From Nymphaea colorata (lineage: Eukaryota; Streptophyta; Magnoliopsida; Nymphaeales; Nymphaeaceae), in NCBI RefSeq assembly GCF_008831285.2, contig NC_045138.2, positions 38,741,115 to 38,805,114 on the forward strand: 64,000 nt of DNA, written 5' to 3'. The position numbers were made by a program, and so were the translations under genes. Below are positions 13,897 to 27,900 of the stretch, one piece after another. The stretch's first letter is position 1, and the number at the start of each line of letters is the position of its first letter. Under the pieces are notes generated by a model. That model searched no databases. It was not told where the DNA came from and saw nothing but the letters and a program-made list of their open reading frames with translations.

Positions 13897-13900
<4 letters not shown>

Positions 13901-15214
13901 GAAGCATATCTTGAAGCAAAAGAAGGATCCTTAGTTTGCTAAAAACACGAGAGAATGTAAGAAGAAAAATTCTTCTTAGCATCAGCATGAAGATAGTTTG
14001 TTGTGGTGTCGACAAAGATTTTGAGTCTATTATAGTGCCGGCACGTCATGTTTTGGTTTTATGGATGTCTTGTTTTTATCATGCATCAATGTTGTGGTTT
14101 TGGAGCATTTTTGTTATATGTGTTATTGAAAAATATGAAGTGAAATTCGTATGAACTGAATTTACTATACAATCAAAAGTTTGCCCACTGTCTTTTTATT
14201 TGCATAGCTCATTTCAAATAGTTATATCGTTGCACATTGACGTTTTACGGGTTAACAAAAAACAAAATTATTTGAGAATAAAAAAGTTAGGTATATAATA
14301 TATATACATATATATATATAAAAGCGATGACAAGTTTTCACTTCTCAAGTTTTTAAATCCCTTTTTAAGGCCATCAATGCACTAACATGGGTCTGGTTGG
14401 GCCGGAGCTGCGGCTTAATGTCCGAGGTCCGTGGCCGTTATCATAAACTGAAAGAGGTATACCCAACCCTAGGTTGCTTATCAAAAAAAAAAGTGAGAGA
14501 AAGAAAAAAAATGATGGACATTGATGTAATCATGGAACTATAATAAGTTGCTTTCGTAGTTCAATCTTACATGGTTCACTACAAGAATTTCACTGTTTAC
14601 TTGAGCAAAAAAAAAAACATCAGTAAAGATTGAAAAATGAATCAGCAAGAGTTTCACCCTAAAACTTTTTAATAAAATAGTCGGAAGCCTATACTTCAAG
14701 AGCGTTTGATTCAAAAAGTTTCAACTCCAAGAAGAAAAATCTGTTCACGTTCACATTCACACGGTCAGAAATAGTCATTGATTGATGCAACCAATCAGAT
14801 ATCAAAGCCAGAGTTCAATCCCTCCAATAGAAATGGAGATTTCCTGGTGATCAAGGTTGTAGTTAATACGAGTCTTATAGACTTAATTATGTGAATCCTG
14901 ATGGTGATTTGGCATTGTCTTCCATCAATTCATGCTCCAGTATCAGTGCATGCATTTCGAGCAAGCTGTAGACGTTAAAATTTTAAACATCATGTCTGCT
15001 TGACCCATCATTGTGAAATAAATTAGATTAAAGATATTTAATTTCTTGTCAAATAATGATTTGATTAGTGGCCACAACCTTTTTATTAATTTTCTTGGGT
15101 GATTGGTAGCTCCCTAGCTAGCCTATGCAACATATACTCTATTTTTTTTCTTTTTGTTAATTTCGTTTTAACTTTGGATCACCTGATCTTGCCCTTACAT
15201 AGGGTACTCCTTAA

Positions 15215-15327
<113 letters not shown>

Positions 15328-16205
15328 TGTATATGTGGAGAACTTGGGATAGGCGAAGGTTAACTAGTTTATATAAAGAGATAGATGTCGGTGGGGCATG
15401 ACCTTTTTGATCTCCTTTAGCTTAAAAGTTTGAAGTGAGGTATACCAAACTGTTACTGACATGTTTTATATTTTTCAATCAAACTTCACCAATCTATATA
15501 TAAAAAGGCTCCAAATTTTATGTATCTATTAGAGCATTCCCTCTATTTTAAGTTGATTCTTGTAATTAAATCAAGAGATCAAAGCAGATTCTTATTTGAA
15601 AAGCTAAAAAAAAAAAGGATGCCTGGATTTATGATAAGTGGCATTTGAACAATCTGGTGCCAACATAAGTTCCTTGCTAAGGGAGATCGATTGTTTAAAC
15701 AAACAGTGGATTTCAGATTCATGATTTTCAAATCTCTAAAAGCCAACAATCTAAAGTCTGACCCAAAAAAGTCTAGTTTGAAATCCGTAGTTTTCATATT
15801 TGTAGGAATTTCTTAGATCCAAGGCAATCAAACGGGACCTGTTAAGGTCTAAGTTGCAATTTTCCTCTGAAAATGAAGAAAACAACATGAAAATAAAATG
15901 AATGTTCATGAACAAACCGAGTGACTTCCAAGAAGGCAAGAAATAAATAAATAAATAAGATTGAGGACAATGAAAAATTAGGGAGTGGGGTCATGGTGAC
16001 ATACACCATGATGGGTAGTTGACGAGGAGCGCATACTGAGCGGTAGAGCAGTGGGTAGGTTGTCGCTATTCTCTCTACATTGGAGCGGGACCCGCCGGAC
16101 TTGCCATCATTCACGAACCCATCCACTGCTTGAAAGGGAAGAATCCGGCGGCGGGTCCCGCCGTTGATGCCACCCCCATGTGACCATAACTGCTACCAAG
16201 AATGG

Positions 16206-16354
<149 letters not shown>

Positions 16355-18018
16355 CGCACTTGTGGTTTGATTGAGGATGGAGTAGCTCATCAACCAATCT
16401 TTCAATCTTTTGATGGCAATTCACCATGAAACAGTAGATTGTGTCTTGTCGCAAAAAGAGCAATGACTTTTTAGTTTGCCAGCATTTCACTTCGATAAGA
16501 AAAGAGAGAAGCAGTAGCATGCCTGGGTTTAACCATGCGATCTACTCTAATTGCTACTGTGGTGGAACTTTAGATGCTAATTTGATGTTAAATCTAACAG
16601 TAAGCTCCATGTACTAGGCTTCATCGCCGTCAACGCAAAGAAAACTAATGCAATCGAAGAACTAGAACGGAGGTTATAAGGGTCGTCATATTGTTCGTGT
16701 TCATAGTGAAACTAAATGAAAAAACTGAAAGCAAAAGTCATGTTTGGAGTGATAAAATTAATATAATACATGGTTGAGGGCTATGTATGAGACCAGTTTA
16801 TTGATATCCTGCAACATAAAGCCATTTCCATGTACTTTTTTGTCCCTTTTCTATGTTGGTGTAGGAAGAACTCTAATCTTTTCGTCAGTTGCATGCTCCA
16901 GAGCAAGAAGACTGAGGCTAGTAAATATGTTTCGAAACCTAGCCGGGCTAGCTGAGTTTTTTCAGAGGTCAGATGCTCTTTCTTTGCTGTTTTAAGAAGG
17001 TGCAAAACCTCCAAAGCAAAGCAAACCTTTTTACTTTCTCCCCCTGCAGATTGCCTCTAAGTTTTGGAGGTCTTAATGATAAGCCGTGGTACAGTACCAG
17101 GAGACGTGACAAATTACATGTACTTGGTTGGTGGCAGAGAAAATGACTGCTTGTGTATTTACGCAGTCAATTTTTGTTTGAAATGTGTCGATTTGTACCA
17201 AGAGACCGAGAATTCATGGCGTCTTGTATATATAGATGTATATCTTGGTAGATTCGTCTTGTCTATTTACACTCCTGTCATTTTGCGTATTTTGTCAGTG
17301 CATGGCCGAGTTTGTTCAGGAACAGTGAAAGTTATTATGCAGCAGGAAGGCACCAATCGACAGAGAGATGATCGGAGAACGATCGATCGTGACTGCCGGG
17401 AGCTAGCTTTGATCCGTTTCTGATCTCCTATCCTCTTCTTCCGCTTCTTCATCGATCAAGTTGCTGGAAGAATTGAACAAACACGTGCCCGCACACAAAC
17501 ACAGGGAGAAAGAGACGGAGAGAGCAAGAGAGACTGCCGTGAATATGTTAGGCTAGTTTCCTTCTTAGCTTAACTAGCAGAATAAGAAACTTCGAACCAT
17601 TGAAACCAAAGATTCATCTAAATGTTGGGATAGATTTGCAAAGGGAGAGATTGTGCTCGTGCATGTGAGAAAGATCCAGAGAGAGAGAGGGAAGAAGCGA
17701 GAGAGAGTTTCATTTACAATCTCTTCATTTAACATCACAACTCAGATTGGACGGAAACCATTCTCCGAGCTGCTTCACTAGAGCATATAGGTAGATACCA
17801 GAAACACCAAAAATGAAAGACGGAAAGTAAGAAATGAGAAATCATACGATCGAGCAGGTATCATATTATACTACGAGTGCTTCAATGTCATGCTTCTTCG
17901 TCTCTTGTCTTTACACGTATAAGCATGAAGGCCCGCGCTATAGCTTCTCCATTCACACGAAACCCGGGAAATTAAGGAAGATGGATGGAACTATGTTACT
18001 TGGGCAGACATGAAAGCT

Positions 18019-18633
18019 CTAGAATAGATCATAGAACTGCAACTTCCCGTGGGGATGTCCCTCGAAACCTACCAAACAAGCGTACAAATCCTCCATGCTG
18101 ACAGCACCATTCTCCATCTTCACTCCGCCGGCGCCGCTGCCGCCACCACCGCCGCTGCTGCCGGCGTCTTCTTCCTCCTTTCTACCACTCTCCTCGCTGC
18201 TCTTTCCCTCGACGGCCGACCCGCATTCCTCGTCAAAGCCCCGGAGCTCGATGCCGCAGTTCTTCTTGAGCAGCTCCCTGGCGCACTGGAGCTCGGCGCC
18301 GAGCCTGGCCACCTCCTTCTCCAGCCTCCTTTTCTCCGACACCACCGACTCCATCTGCAGCTTCATGGAGTTGTAGTCGAGCTCGAGCCTCTGCGTCTTC
18401 CACCTCGCCCTCTTGTTCTGGTACCAGATCGCGACCTGCCGCGGGTGCAGGCCCAGATCGTAGGCGAGCTGGACCTTCCTCTGCGGCTCCAGCTTCTTCT
18501 CCAAGCTGAAGCTCATCTCCAAGAACTTGACCTGCTCCTCGCTGAGCCTCTTCTTGTAAGGCCTGGGCGGCTGCTCCTTGGCGAAGCATCCCAGCAGGGC
18601 GTCCCCGCGCGCCTTCTTCTGATAGGCGTCCAT
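18019..18633 (-). CDS. HD-Zip class I transcription factor (ATHB-52-like)
   Basis: This single-exon gene encodes 204 residues. HD-Zip I proteins bind DNA as dimers at CAATNATTG-type sites and control development and stress or light responses in the nucleus. The homeodomain covers about residues 24-80 and ends with '[15 protein letters not shown]' (recognition helix; W70, N73, R75). A leucine zipper follows at once, with heptad positions L83, M90, V97, L104 and L111. An acidic, Ser/Gly-rich region and a short aromatic C-terminus ('LQFYDLF') complete it. There is no START domain or CPSCE motif, which argues against classes II-IV. The usual WFQN is WYQN, a form I associate with ATHB-52-like members. 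The start at 18633 is chosen because the homeodomain begins normally after it. The frame stays open upstream to 19266, but that part is poly-Ser and Arg/Glu simple sequence, probably leader. A TATA-like 'tatataca' lies at 19245-19252 on the minus strand. Confidence 0.92.
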   Translation of the reverse strand: MDAYQKKARGDALLGCFAKEQPPRPYKKRLSEEQVKFLEMSFSLEKKLEPQRKVQLAYDLGLHPRQVAIWYQNKRARWKTQRLELDYNSMKLQMESVVSEKRRLEKEVARLGAELQCARELLKKNCGIELRGFDEECGSAVEGKSSEESGRKEEEDAGSSGGGGGSGAGGVKMENGAVSMEDLYACLVGFEGHPHGKLQFYDLF

Positions 18634-18865
18634 CAAGCAATCAAAAACCAGGAAGAGAATATCAGATGAGAGAGTGAGAAGGGGAGGAGGTTTAAGAGTG
18701 GTGGGGAGGGAGGGGGGATAAAGGGAGAGGAGAGGTCGATGAGCGTGGGATTCACGTGAGGGTCGGACCCGCCAGGTTATATTTTGAAATGCTGCATTGG
18801 TGGTGGTGGTGGCGATGGTATTGGTGGGGGAGGAAGAGATAGAGAAAGAGAAGGAGGAGGAAGAA

Positions 18866-18893
18866 GACGACGACGACGACGATGATGATGATG
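18866..18893 (+). repeat. GAC/GAT trinucleotide run
   Basis: Five GAC units are followed by GAT units in the HD-Zip upstream region. On the gene's own strand this is TCN-type repeat, read as poly-Ser in the open upstream frame. It marks that frame as simple sequence and not protein. Confidence 0.9.
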
Positions 18894-20623
18894 AGAAGGG
18901 GGAGAAGTCGAGTGGGAAAGGGCTCGGGGGAGAGAGCGACAGGTTACGTGCATTTAGAAGAAAAGGTTGGGAGGAGGGAGTGGTGGGTCTGCGACTGTGG
19001 TTACGTCCGACTGATAAGTCATGTCGTTTGGAGGGGGAACCGCGTCCACACCCCCCTTGTGCCCACTTGTTTTTCGGTGGCCTCTCTCTCTCTATCTCTT
19101 CCTCTCTTTCCCTTTGTTTCTTTTTCCTCCCCTCCTTCTCTGTTGTTCTCACGCTCTCTCTTTTGTTTCTTTTCTCATTCTTATTCTTCGCCGGAGTTGT
19201 ATTATTTTCCTCTTTGTTTATGCAAATTCCATATGTTATGTTTTTGTATATACAGTTAGTAGGCAAAGAAGAAAGAATTTCTCCAGTATATCTGAAAACC
19301 TAGAAGAAAATACACCAACACTTCAGTGTCCAGTCGCTACTGGTATTCTAAAACGATAGGGACAAGGGTGGGGGTTTAGTCTTCTTATTTTATTAGATAA
19401 TAAGATGAAATCTTCTTCCTTCCTGCTCACCTAACATTACATGTATATGTTGATGAACCGATTTTATAAAACAAAATGTTTTACCTAAAATGAGGCACGT
19501 TAGAGGGATGAAAAGAAAATTATGTGAATAGGCAAATGGGTTGTTCCTGACTTGGTTTGGTCACTTTTCATTGTTACATTCATGTATTTTTCTGTCGTGT
19601 ATGTGACCGCCGCGCTTGGCTCTATTCAGCCCATGATGATATGACAGGTACTATACAATATTTAAGCTGACAAATGGTCATTCAAGTCCATCTCCCACTC
19701 ATTTAATTTAGTGAGGATCAGGTAATAAAGCCAGAAATTTTTCATGGCCGAATTAAAATTTTAAAATTTTTGACACGATATAAAATATTATTTTTAAAAT
19801 TTTTTATATAAGACAAATCAAATTTTTTAAAATTTACATGTAAATTTAAAAAATATATATATTTAAAGTGGGGTCAGAGTCCATGCGGGCCTCCCTTGGC
19901 AGCGAGGCTTATAGTGAATGTACAATATTCTGTTCAATTGAGCAAGACTTCAATTTGCATCTAAGTTCATTTTAAGAAGATTTGAAAAAAAAAAATCACT
20001 CCTAAACCCTCATGTAGATAGTGATAAAAGGGAAAAAAAAAGAAAAACCTAGAGGCACCATCGGAATCAGGCGGTCGCAGAGCCAGATTACCAGACAAAC
20101 AAGTAAATGAATATGAAACACTAATATGTAAATAAGTAATTGGTATGGGTTTGTATAGGCTATTATCAGTGGCAGCCCACATGTGGCTCCACCCCTATGG
20201 TAGACAGAGAGAGACTTAAAGCTAAACATATTTGATTAAAGGGTACCCACTATATATTTGAGGGGCATTTTATATGTAAATATATGCAAAGTATGAGTTA
20301 TCGAATATATAAATAAATAAAGGATCTTTATTTGCCCTCACATGACCACATGTGGCTCTGCCCCTGCCTTTAAGGTAACAATGGCTAATGGCGGTGATTC
20401 CGCGATTCGGCCAATCCAGTGATCTAGCTGAATGGTTGTGAATCGGCAAAAAAATATATTACCGAAATAGCTTTTTGAAAACATAAATAAATAAACATTT
20501 TAAAAAGTAAGCAAAATAAAAAGTTTAAATTTTTTAAAAGTGGCACTCTCAAATGAGCCACCAATCCAATCTGGCACCAGAAATTGTCCACAACCTAACT
20601 CCGCTGGATCCCAGTGTCATAGA

Positions 20624-20725
20624 AGCGTGTTTGGAAACCCCCTATTCTTTTCCCCAGAGGAAGGTGAATTTTCTCCAACTCCTACAAGCTCTCCCACATG
20701 CATGGTGAATCAAACCAAACACGGG
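20624..20725. mobile_element. Short MITE-like element with GTGTTTGG ends
   Basis: The left end 'gcgtgtttgg' and right end 'ccaaacacggg' are inverted complements about 100 bases apart, and the interior has no coding potential. The ends resemble those of the element at 24741-24832. Confidence 0.4.
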
Positions 20726-21042
20726 TGAGATATTCTCAGAAAAGTTTTTTCCTGCCAGTGTCATCCCTTCCGCAGGACTGTGCGACTAAAAGTTGCAGGA
20801 TGTAGAAGGAGAGGATTGGGAATCCGTTGCTAAAAGCGATCAATTAAGGGTGCTGTTCCTGTAGGCGAGGAAATATTGTCCAGTGATTTACCAACTGGAG
20901 ACTTGCCAATTGTCGGGTGCGTGACAATGACCTCCCTTGCTTAATCGAAAGGAAAAATACAAACGATCTGATTCATCAATTCAACTATGCAAGACATGTG
21001 CCTGCATCCTTTTCATTCATGAAATTTGTAATTTCTCATCAA

Positions 21043-21163
<121 letters not shown>

Positions 21164-23539
21164 ACTGATTGCAAGGAAGATAGCTTTCACTGCCACCACA
21201 TTGGTATCCAAATGATAAGGACATAGAGACACTGGATTTTGCATAATTGTACTGTATTCTAGAAAGAGAAATAATGCTATGTTGACCCCTCCAGAACCGT
21301 TCCACAAGTGTTGATCGAGTCCCATTTCTGTTAAAATGGAATAATCATTTCTTTCATTCTTTCTCTCTCTAGATCTCTCTCTCTCTCTCTCTCTTTTTTC
21401 TCTCTCTCTCTCCTCTCTGTTCATTTGCGGGTCCGGAATAGGAATACAATTATCAAGGTTGACCTGAACCAGATTTGATTTCATAATGGCATGGCTAATG
21501 TGTCAATGCAGGTTATGCATTGCATAGAATAACTGAATAAGAACAGAGTTTCTATGATTTTCTTCTGTTGCAATAACAAAGTTATGCTGAAGAAAAATTG
21601 TTGTTTCCGCTATTGATCTCTTATCTACATCAAGTTTACTTATGAATTACTTGCATTATATTTGTTAGATGTGAAATGTTTGTGTTCCCGTCCCGAGCAA
21701 AGCATCTTGCTTTTGGTGTCCCCAAAATTAGGGGAACAAATGCGGCCTCCGGAGGGGTTGTGTTTGCGTCGAAAGGGAAGAACACACAAGACGTTTACAT
21801 CTTCGGTCCCGGAACATGTTCCGTTGTATAAAATGACGAAAATGACCCTACAAAATGCAAAAAGAGAGCCTAGAGGACAGAGTCATTTTCCCATTATGTA
21901 TTTTGGGAGGAAAAGTAGCATGGCCTTAGGATGTCGTTTGTGTCTAACCATCCTACTAGGTTCGGAGTATCTTTCCTACTCGGTCCCTACATCCCCCTAT
22001 CTCCAGGCTCCTGAGCTGTGTTGGGGCCACTCAATGCTATTATATATATTGTAACCGCTCTTAGCGGATGCACTTTTTGCATCTCAATTGAAATCCCCCT
22101 GTCCAAATATATTAAACTTATGCATTGATCCCCCTCTTTGACAAGCAAAAAAAAAAAAAAAGCTAGATTGAATCATATGTAGGTAAAAATTTTGGTTCAA
22201 TTAAGTTGATCCCCTTGTCTAATAACATAACAGGCTTTTTATTAGCTCAATTTTAGATATAATATCAGGTCCCACTTAAATCCATAATTGCATCAAATTT
22301 TTAGATCGGGGAATCACACGTTTAAGATTTTTAAAATATTCGAAATCCATTATTTTCAAGATAAAGAACAAGGGGCTTTGGCTTGAGACCCATGGACTTT
22401 AAGATGTAATGGTTATAAATCATAAGGAAATCTATATATTTTACATATAAAGGATTTCAAAGATATTTGTTGTAAAACAAGGATTAAAATCTAAGATTCC
22501 AAAATCTCATATGCTCATATTTAACTAGATGCATGGTTAAAGCAGTAATAAAACTCTGATGGTAGTACTCGCTCTGTTAAGACAGCAGTCGCATGCGCGT
22601 GTATGTGTGTATGTATGTATATATGCGTGTTGAGGGTAAATAACTACACAAAAGTGGTAGACATGACATGATGGGACTGTCGATGGCTTTGTTAGGCCGG
22701 TAATTGCGCGTGCGTACATGTGCATGTGTGTGAGAGGGAAAGAGAATATTCGATCACATCGAATCTCATGGTTAAAATTTACATTTTTGTATATAAAAAA
22801 CAGTTACTATTTTGGCATTATATATATATATATATAGTCCAAATTTCCCTTCAGACTTCTCTGTGAGTGATGAATTTATATCGCCGGGAGAATTCACGTT
22901 GTACATAGTCATGTGAGCGTTTTTAGTAGGAAAATACTTGAGCTTATTGGCTGTGAGTTGTTGACAAGAGTTTGAATGAAAATCGGTTCATATTTTCTGT
23001 TAACATTGTTTTGTCATTCTCTCCATGTAAAAGTACTTCGTAAAAGAAGAAGATGAATTATTACGCTCTACTTCATTGGCATAAAATGTGGACGTCGGAA
23101 TCTTTTGTATTCAAACCATTACTTTTAGATAGGGCTGCACAACTGGTTGAGCCAACTAAGGCTTTACTCGAACTCGCTTGAAAAAACTTGGCTCGTGCTC
23201 CACTTGTTTATAAATGAATCGAGTTTAAGCTTACAAATATACTCGAAACGATAAATGAGTCGAGTTTGAGTTTTAGGAACTCGACTCATTTATACTCTAC
23301 TCGACTCATACCAGAATTATATATAATATTGCCAAAACCGGTTCACTAAATTTTAACTTTTAGGGTAACAACAAATTTTTACAAGTTACACGAGTTAATG
23401 CTTACACGAGTTGAACGAGTTACATGAGTTAGCGCTTACACGAGTTAAAATGAGTTAATGCTTACACAAGTTAACGCTAAACCAGTTAAATGGGTCAAAC
23501 AAGTCACTGGCCAAGCTCGGGCTTGACTCAGCTCGTGTG

Positions 23540-23960
23540 CTCAGATCCATCTGGATCCAAAGATTCACTTTTGGATCTATCCAAATACAAACGATCACTT
23601 TCGGATCCATCAAGATCCAAACCATTACTGTCAGGTCCAACAACATCCAAACTTTCACGTTTGAATCTTTTCAAATCCAAACTATAACTTTCAGATCCAC
23701 CTGAATCCAAACCATTACTTTCGGATCCCTCAGGATCCAAACTTTCACTTTTCGATCTATCGAGATCCAAATGATTACTTTCAGATACATCAGGATCCAA
23801 ACTTTCACTTTATATCTATTCAGATCCAAACCCCTTACTTTTGGTTCCATTCATATCCAAAATGCCACATTCATAACCATTCGGATCCAAAAAATCACTT
23901 TTGGATCTATTTCGATCCAAAATAGCATTTTCGGATCTGTTTAGATTCTCACTATCTGTT
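23540..23960. repeat. 30-bp minisatellite, about 14 diverged units
   Basis: The unit is roughly 'ggatccaaaccattactttc' plus about ten variable bases, repeated head to tail with many substitutions. The period of 30 is a multiple of three, so frames stay open for long stretches. On the minus strand, 23528-23800 reads as ten-residue repeats of the type 'SESNGLDSGG'/'SKSESLDPEG'. No start context, promoter or flanking exons were found, so it is annotated as a repeat. Confidence 0.85.
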
Positions 23961-24740
23961 TTGGATCCGAATCTATGATTAGATCTCAATAATCACGTTC
24001 AGTTCCAAAACTCGTATCCAAATCTAAAATTTCACTTTAAATCTTATCGTGCGCAAAAACTTGGTGTATCACGAAGATTCCACGGATTGTTCTTCATTCT
24101 CTTTTAAAAACTTTTATGGTTTTCCAGAATTGCCCTTGGTTTCATTTCAAAACTTAGGGCATGGTTATATCATTTTTGCATTAGGACAAAGATGACGTCT
24201 AGGTACTTAGTCAAATACAAGGGTAAATTTTAGTCTTTGGCTTGCTCATTACCTTTGGTAAAGGTGCTATGAACTATTTGTCTTGAAAAAGTTTTTCTTG
24301 ATTTGGTGATCTTGAGTAGTTTTGATGATTGTTCATATAATCATCTTATGTGGAACTATATTATCAATTATTAATTAACATTATTTTAGTTAGTCTCCAT
24401 TAGACAAATAAGAATTCGGGATTTAAGACGTTTCTAATAGTAATGATGTTACTTAAAGAAAGATATATTTTCCTAATTCATTGAATACTTTCTTATCTAT
24501 CATATATGTTTTTTTTTCTCAAAAGCAATATTTATTTTGTTTGCATATTGATGGTTCACTCAAAATTAGCTAAGTATGTAACATAGCAGCCAGAAGCATC
24601 GTTTGTTCTAAAATTAGAGTATTTCAAAATTAAGTGCATCATTCTAATAATTTTAATAATGTAATAATTTTCAGCCTACTCCTCTTAAAAAACCAATTAT
24701 TTGTTTAATTCTAATATTTCTTCTTTCAAATTGTAGTAAT

Positions 24741-24832
24741 GGTCTGTGTTTGGTGAGGGGGACGGGCGACTTATCGAACATTTGAAGGAAAAATTTCCCA
24801 GATATATCTCCCGCGTCCATCAAACACGAACC
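24741..24832. mobile_element. MITE-like element in the CHR24 promoter
   Basis: The left end 'ggtctgtgtttggtga' and right end 'atcaaacacgaacc' form imperfect terminal inverted repeats about 90 bases apart. Extended complementarity continues inward (gacggg against cccgcgtc). There is no coding potential. It ends 137 bases before the CHR24 start codon, so it lies in the proximal promoter or leader. Confidence 0.5.
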
Positions 24833-24968
24833 AAACACCGCCTGCCGCCACTGCGTCCAAGAAGCCGTCGATCCGCTTTCCTGCCTTTGGCGTCAAAAAT
24901 TTGAAATCGCCGCTCCCCTCCCCTCTTCGGTCTTTCCCCCCCAGTCTCTCTCGCTCTCTGGATGAACG

Positions 24969-27900
24969 ATGGGGGACGGAGAGCCTCGCAGCTTGAACCA
25001 GAGGAACGCTCGTCTCATTCGCCACTTGACGTCTCACGTCTCCGACCGACCACCCTCCTTCTCCTTGGTCGACGATCAAGATGAAACTTATGACCAGCAA
25101 CCAGGTGATGTTTCCTCCCTTCCTCCTCTTCCATGTCTCTTTTGGTTTTCGTTAGTTTGTATTATCATGTGCCCGGGCTCTTCCGTCACTGGGGAAACGA
25201 TCGACCCTTCGAATTGACTGAATCGTTCCCGTTGCTCCTGCGGCAGAGGTCGACACCCTGCGGAAGGTGAAAGTCCAAGGTCGGCGTCGCCTGTGCAAGC
25301 TTTCCTCCAAGGACGACGAATCCCAGCGATCTACCCTCGATGAAACCATCCTTGACGACGAGGATGGTCGTCATGTTCGAGGGACGAACGATTCTTCGCC
25401 GTCTGAAATCAGAGACATACTGAAAGATTTGAGTTCGAAACTCGAAAGCTTGTCAATCGAGACGAAGAAGGGCAAGGGGATCGATCGCGGCAAAGACGGT
25501 TCCCAGTTTGTCGATCTTTCTACTCCTAGCCCCATTGCAAAACGTGGTAAAGAGAATGAGAAGGTGGTTGATGCCGTCGAAGAACCAGAATACGAAAGTG
25601 CCCTTTCATCACTGTCATCTGGTTCTCGGGTCGGTGATTCATTCGAAGAGTTGGATGATGATGGTGAATCTCATTACGACGATACGGACTCCATCACGTT
25701 CGTTGGCGAACAGAAAACATATACTCTGCCAGGGAAAGTCGCGAAAATGCTGTTCCCTCATCAACGTGAAGGCCTGAAGTGGTTGTGGGACATCCATTGC
25801 AAGTTGGGCGGTGGCATTCTTGGCGACGATATGGGTCTTGGGAAGACAATGCAGGTAAATTTCCATGAGTTGCAGACTTCCCTCTGTTTGTTGTAGCATG
25901 GCATTTAGCTTCTAATGCATCTGAATGTCTATATTTACAGTCCATTTCTAATCCTGGAATTTTACATGCTCATAGGAACCAATCGGTCCATATAGTACGA
26001 TGGAACTTTAATTGGTAGTCCATTTTTTTAAACGAAAATGTAGCATGTCCACCCTCATCTTTTACTTCATGTTTTGCAGATATCAGCCTTTTTGGCAGGT
26101 CTGTTTGCTTCCAACATTATAAAGCGGGCTCTTATCGTGGCTCCAAAAACTCTTCTTGGACATTGGATTAAGGAACTTTCTGTTGTGGGCCTCTCTGAAA
26201 AGATTCGCGAGTATGCATTTGTTTCTAGAATTTCTCATACGTTGGTTCAGTTTTCCTGTTATGCCGAACGATCTGATCATATTGTCTTTGCAGATACTTT
26301 GGAAATGCTGGAAGCTTAAGGGATTATGAGCTCAAATCCGTGCTTCAGGTTGGTGATATAGTTTCAGTGTTGCTGTGACACATCTTAGTTTTTACTTCTT
26401 ATTTCCGTTTTTTGTTTTATGCGATATGCTTTTTAAGTGTCTTAAGTATTTAACTGTTGTTTTTTCCTTCTTTAACCTCTTAATCCAGTCATTTTGCCTG
26501 TTTTTGCTTTTTCTTTACTTGAAAAATCAAAATAACTAAATTGCTAGTGTTTGTGCACATTTTTTATTGAAGTTATAAGAGCTCTTGATGGTGTGTCCTA
26601 CCGTGTCAAAAGAACTGGTTTTGCCCATTTGTGAATATTTAACCTTTCATGTTCTAACTTCTAATTTTAGAGAAAGATGCTTATGTGTTTGCATAGTGAA
26701 TATGACAATAAAATGGAGTTCTCATTTTTCCAGAAGAACCATTCTCATACTAGCTCTTGTTGAGGAACAATCTGGTTACTGCTGTCCAGTCTTATGGACT
26801 TAATGCCAATGGCAGAGGCAGCAATTTTCTGGCTGAGGGGCTGTAATTCGAAACCCTTCAAATATATAGTAAAATAGCTGAGTGGCATCGATATGTAAAT
26901 AAGCAACTATATAAGGGGCACCAATATGTAAATAAGCAGTTTGTGTGGGAAATTGCACACAAGCCCACGCAGGCCTCAGCCACTGCCTTATTTGAAATCT
27001 TCATCTGCTTATTAGCGTTTAAAGTTCACGGCTGTGGACTTTATATATTATGCATAGTCATTTTATTTGACTGTCATGTTTGATATGCCGTGTAGTCACT
27101 CAAAATATCTTGATTTTGTATAATACAGTTTGTCCATTTTTTCACTTAAAGTGCTTGCTATGTAGCTAAAAATTCTTGCTAGATGTAAAGTTCACATTTA
27201 GTCAAATTGATGGAGCTGCTCGCTTAGCCTAGTATAAAGGATCCACGATCCATGTGCTTTTCCGAGGTGTTTGAAAACTTATCCAAGTCAACCAAGTTGA
27301 GTTGGTGACTCAGCCGTCAATCTGGAAAAAAGAATGTTGTCTATACTCAGTTGAGTCATGGGTTGGACAGCCTTAGCCATAGGTTGTCTTAAGTTCTTAA
27401 CCGAGTCGTTTACGTACAGAATATATGTACATGTGCTACACAACCGTGCAATGCAAATGATATTAACTTGTGTGCTTAAGTTTGTTAAATTTTTATGATA
27501 TTACAAACAAAGATGCATATATATAATAACATTATGATACCTGTTATGTACAATATATAAATGTGATACTCAAATAGAAAATACTATTATATACATATCC
27601 AAATACAGAATATGCTTTATGCAAAAATTCTAGTTGCCAAAACGAGGTCAAGTCATTGAGTTCACCCAAGTTGAGTTCCGAGTCACTACTGTGTTTTAAA
27701 ACCTGGCTTTCATGTTTTAACTTATTTCTTGTGCTACCTTTCTCGAAAACTTTGTTATGCAATTCTTCTGTTATTGTAGCTGTTGGAAAGGAAAAATACT
27801 GAAAAGAGTGATTTTCACTCTGAATTGGCAGTCTGATATTACCATCCCCATGCATATTAGCTTAAGATGGTAAATGCTTCAATTATGTGGCACCTTGTTT

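Noticed and set aside
17064-17423. 119-codon frame downstream of the HD-Zip gene
   Set aside because: Unrecognised, and it lies in the likely 3' flank of a minus-strand gene.
18049-18669. Long plus-strand frame opposite the HD-Zip gene
   Set aside because: It is the antisense of a clear homeodomain gene; its Leu/Ala-rich protein reflects GC-rich codons of the real strand.
21662-22054. 130-codon open frame
   Set aside because: No recognised domain, promoter or exon partner; it may be transposon debris.
23540-23960. CRISPR-like array
   Set aside because: Head-to-tail minisatellite units without unique spacers, in a plant nuclear genome.
26585-26803. Open frames inside CHR24 introns (for example 26585-26803, 31321-31815, 36114-36551)
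   Set aside because: They are intronic; the parts that match the family are already included in the exons.
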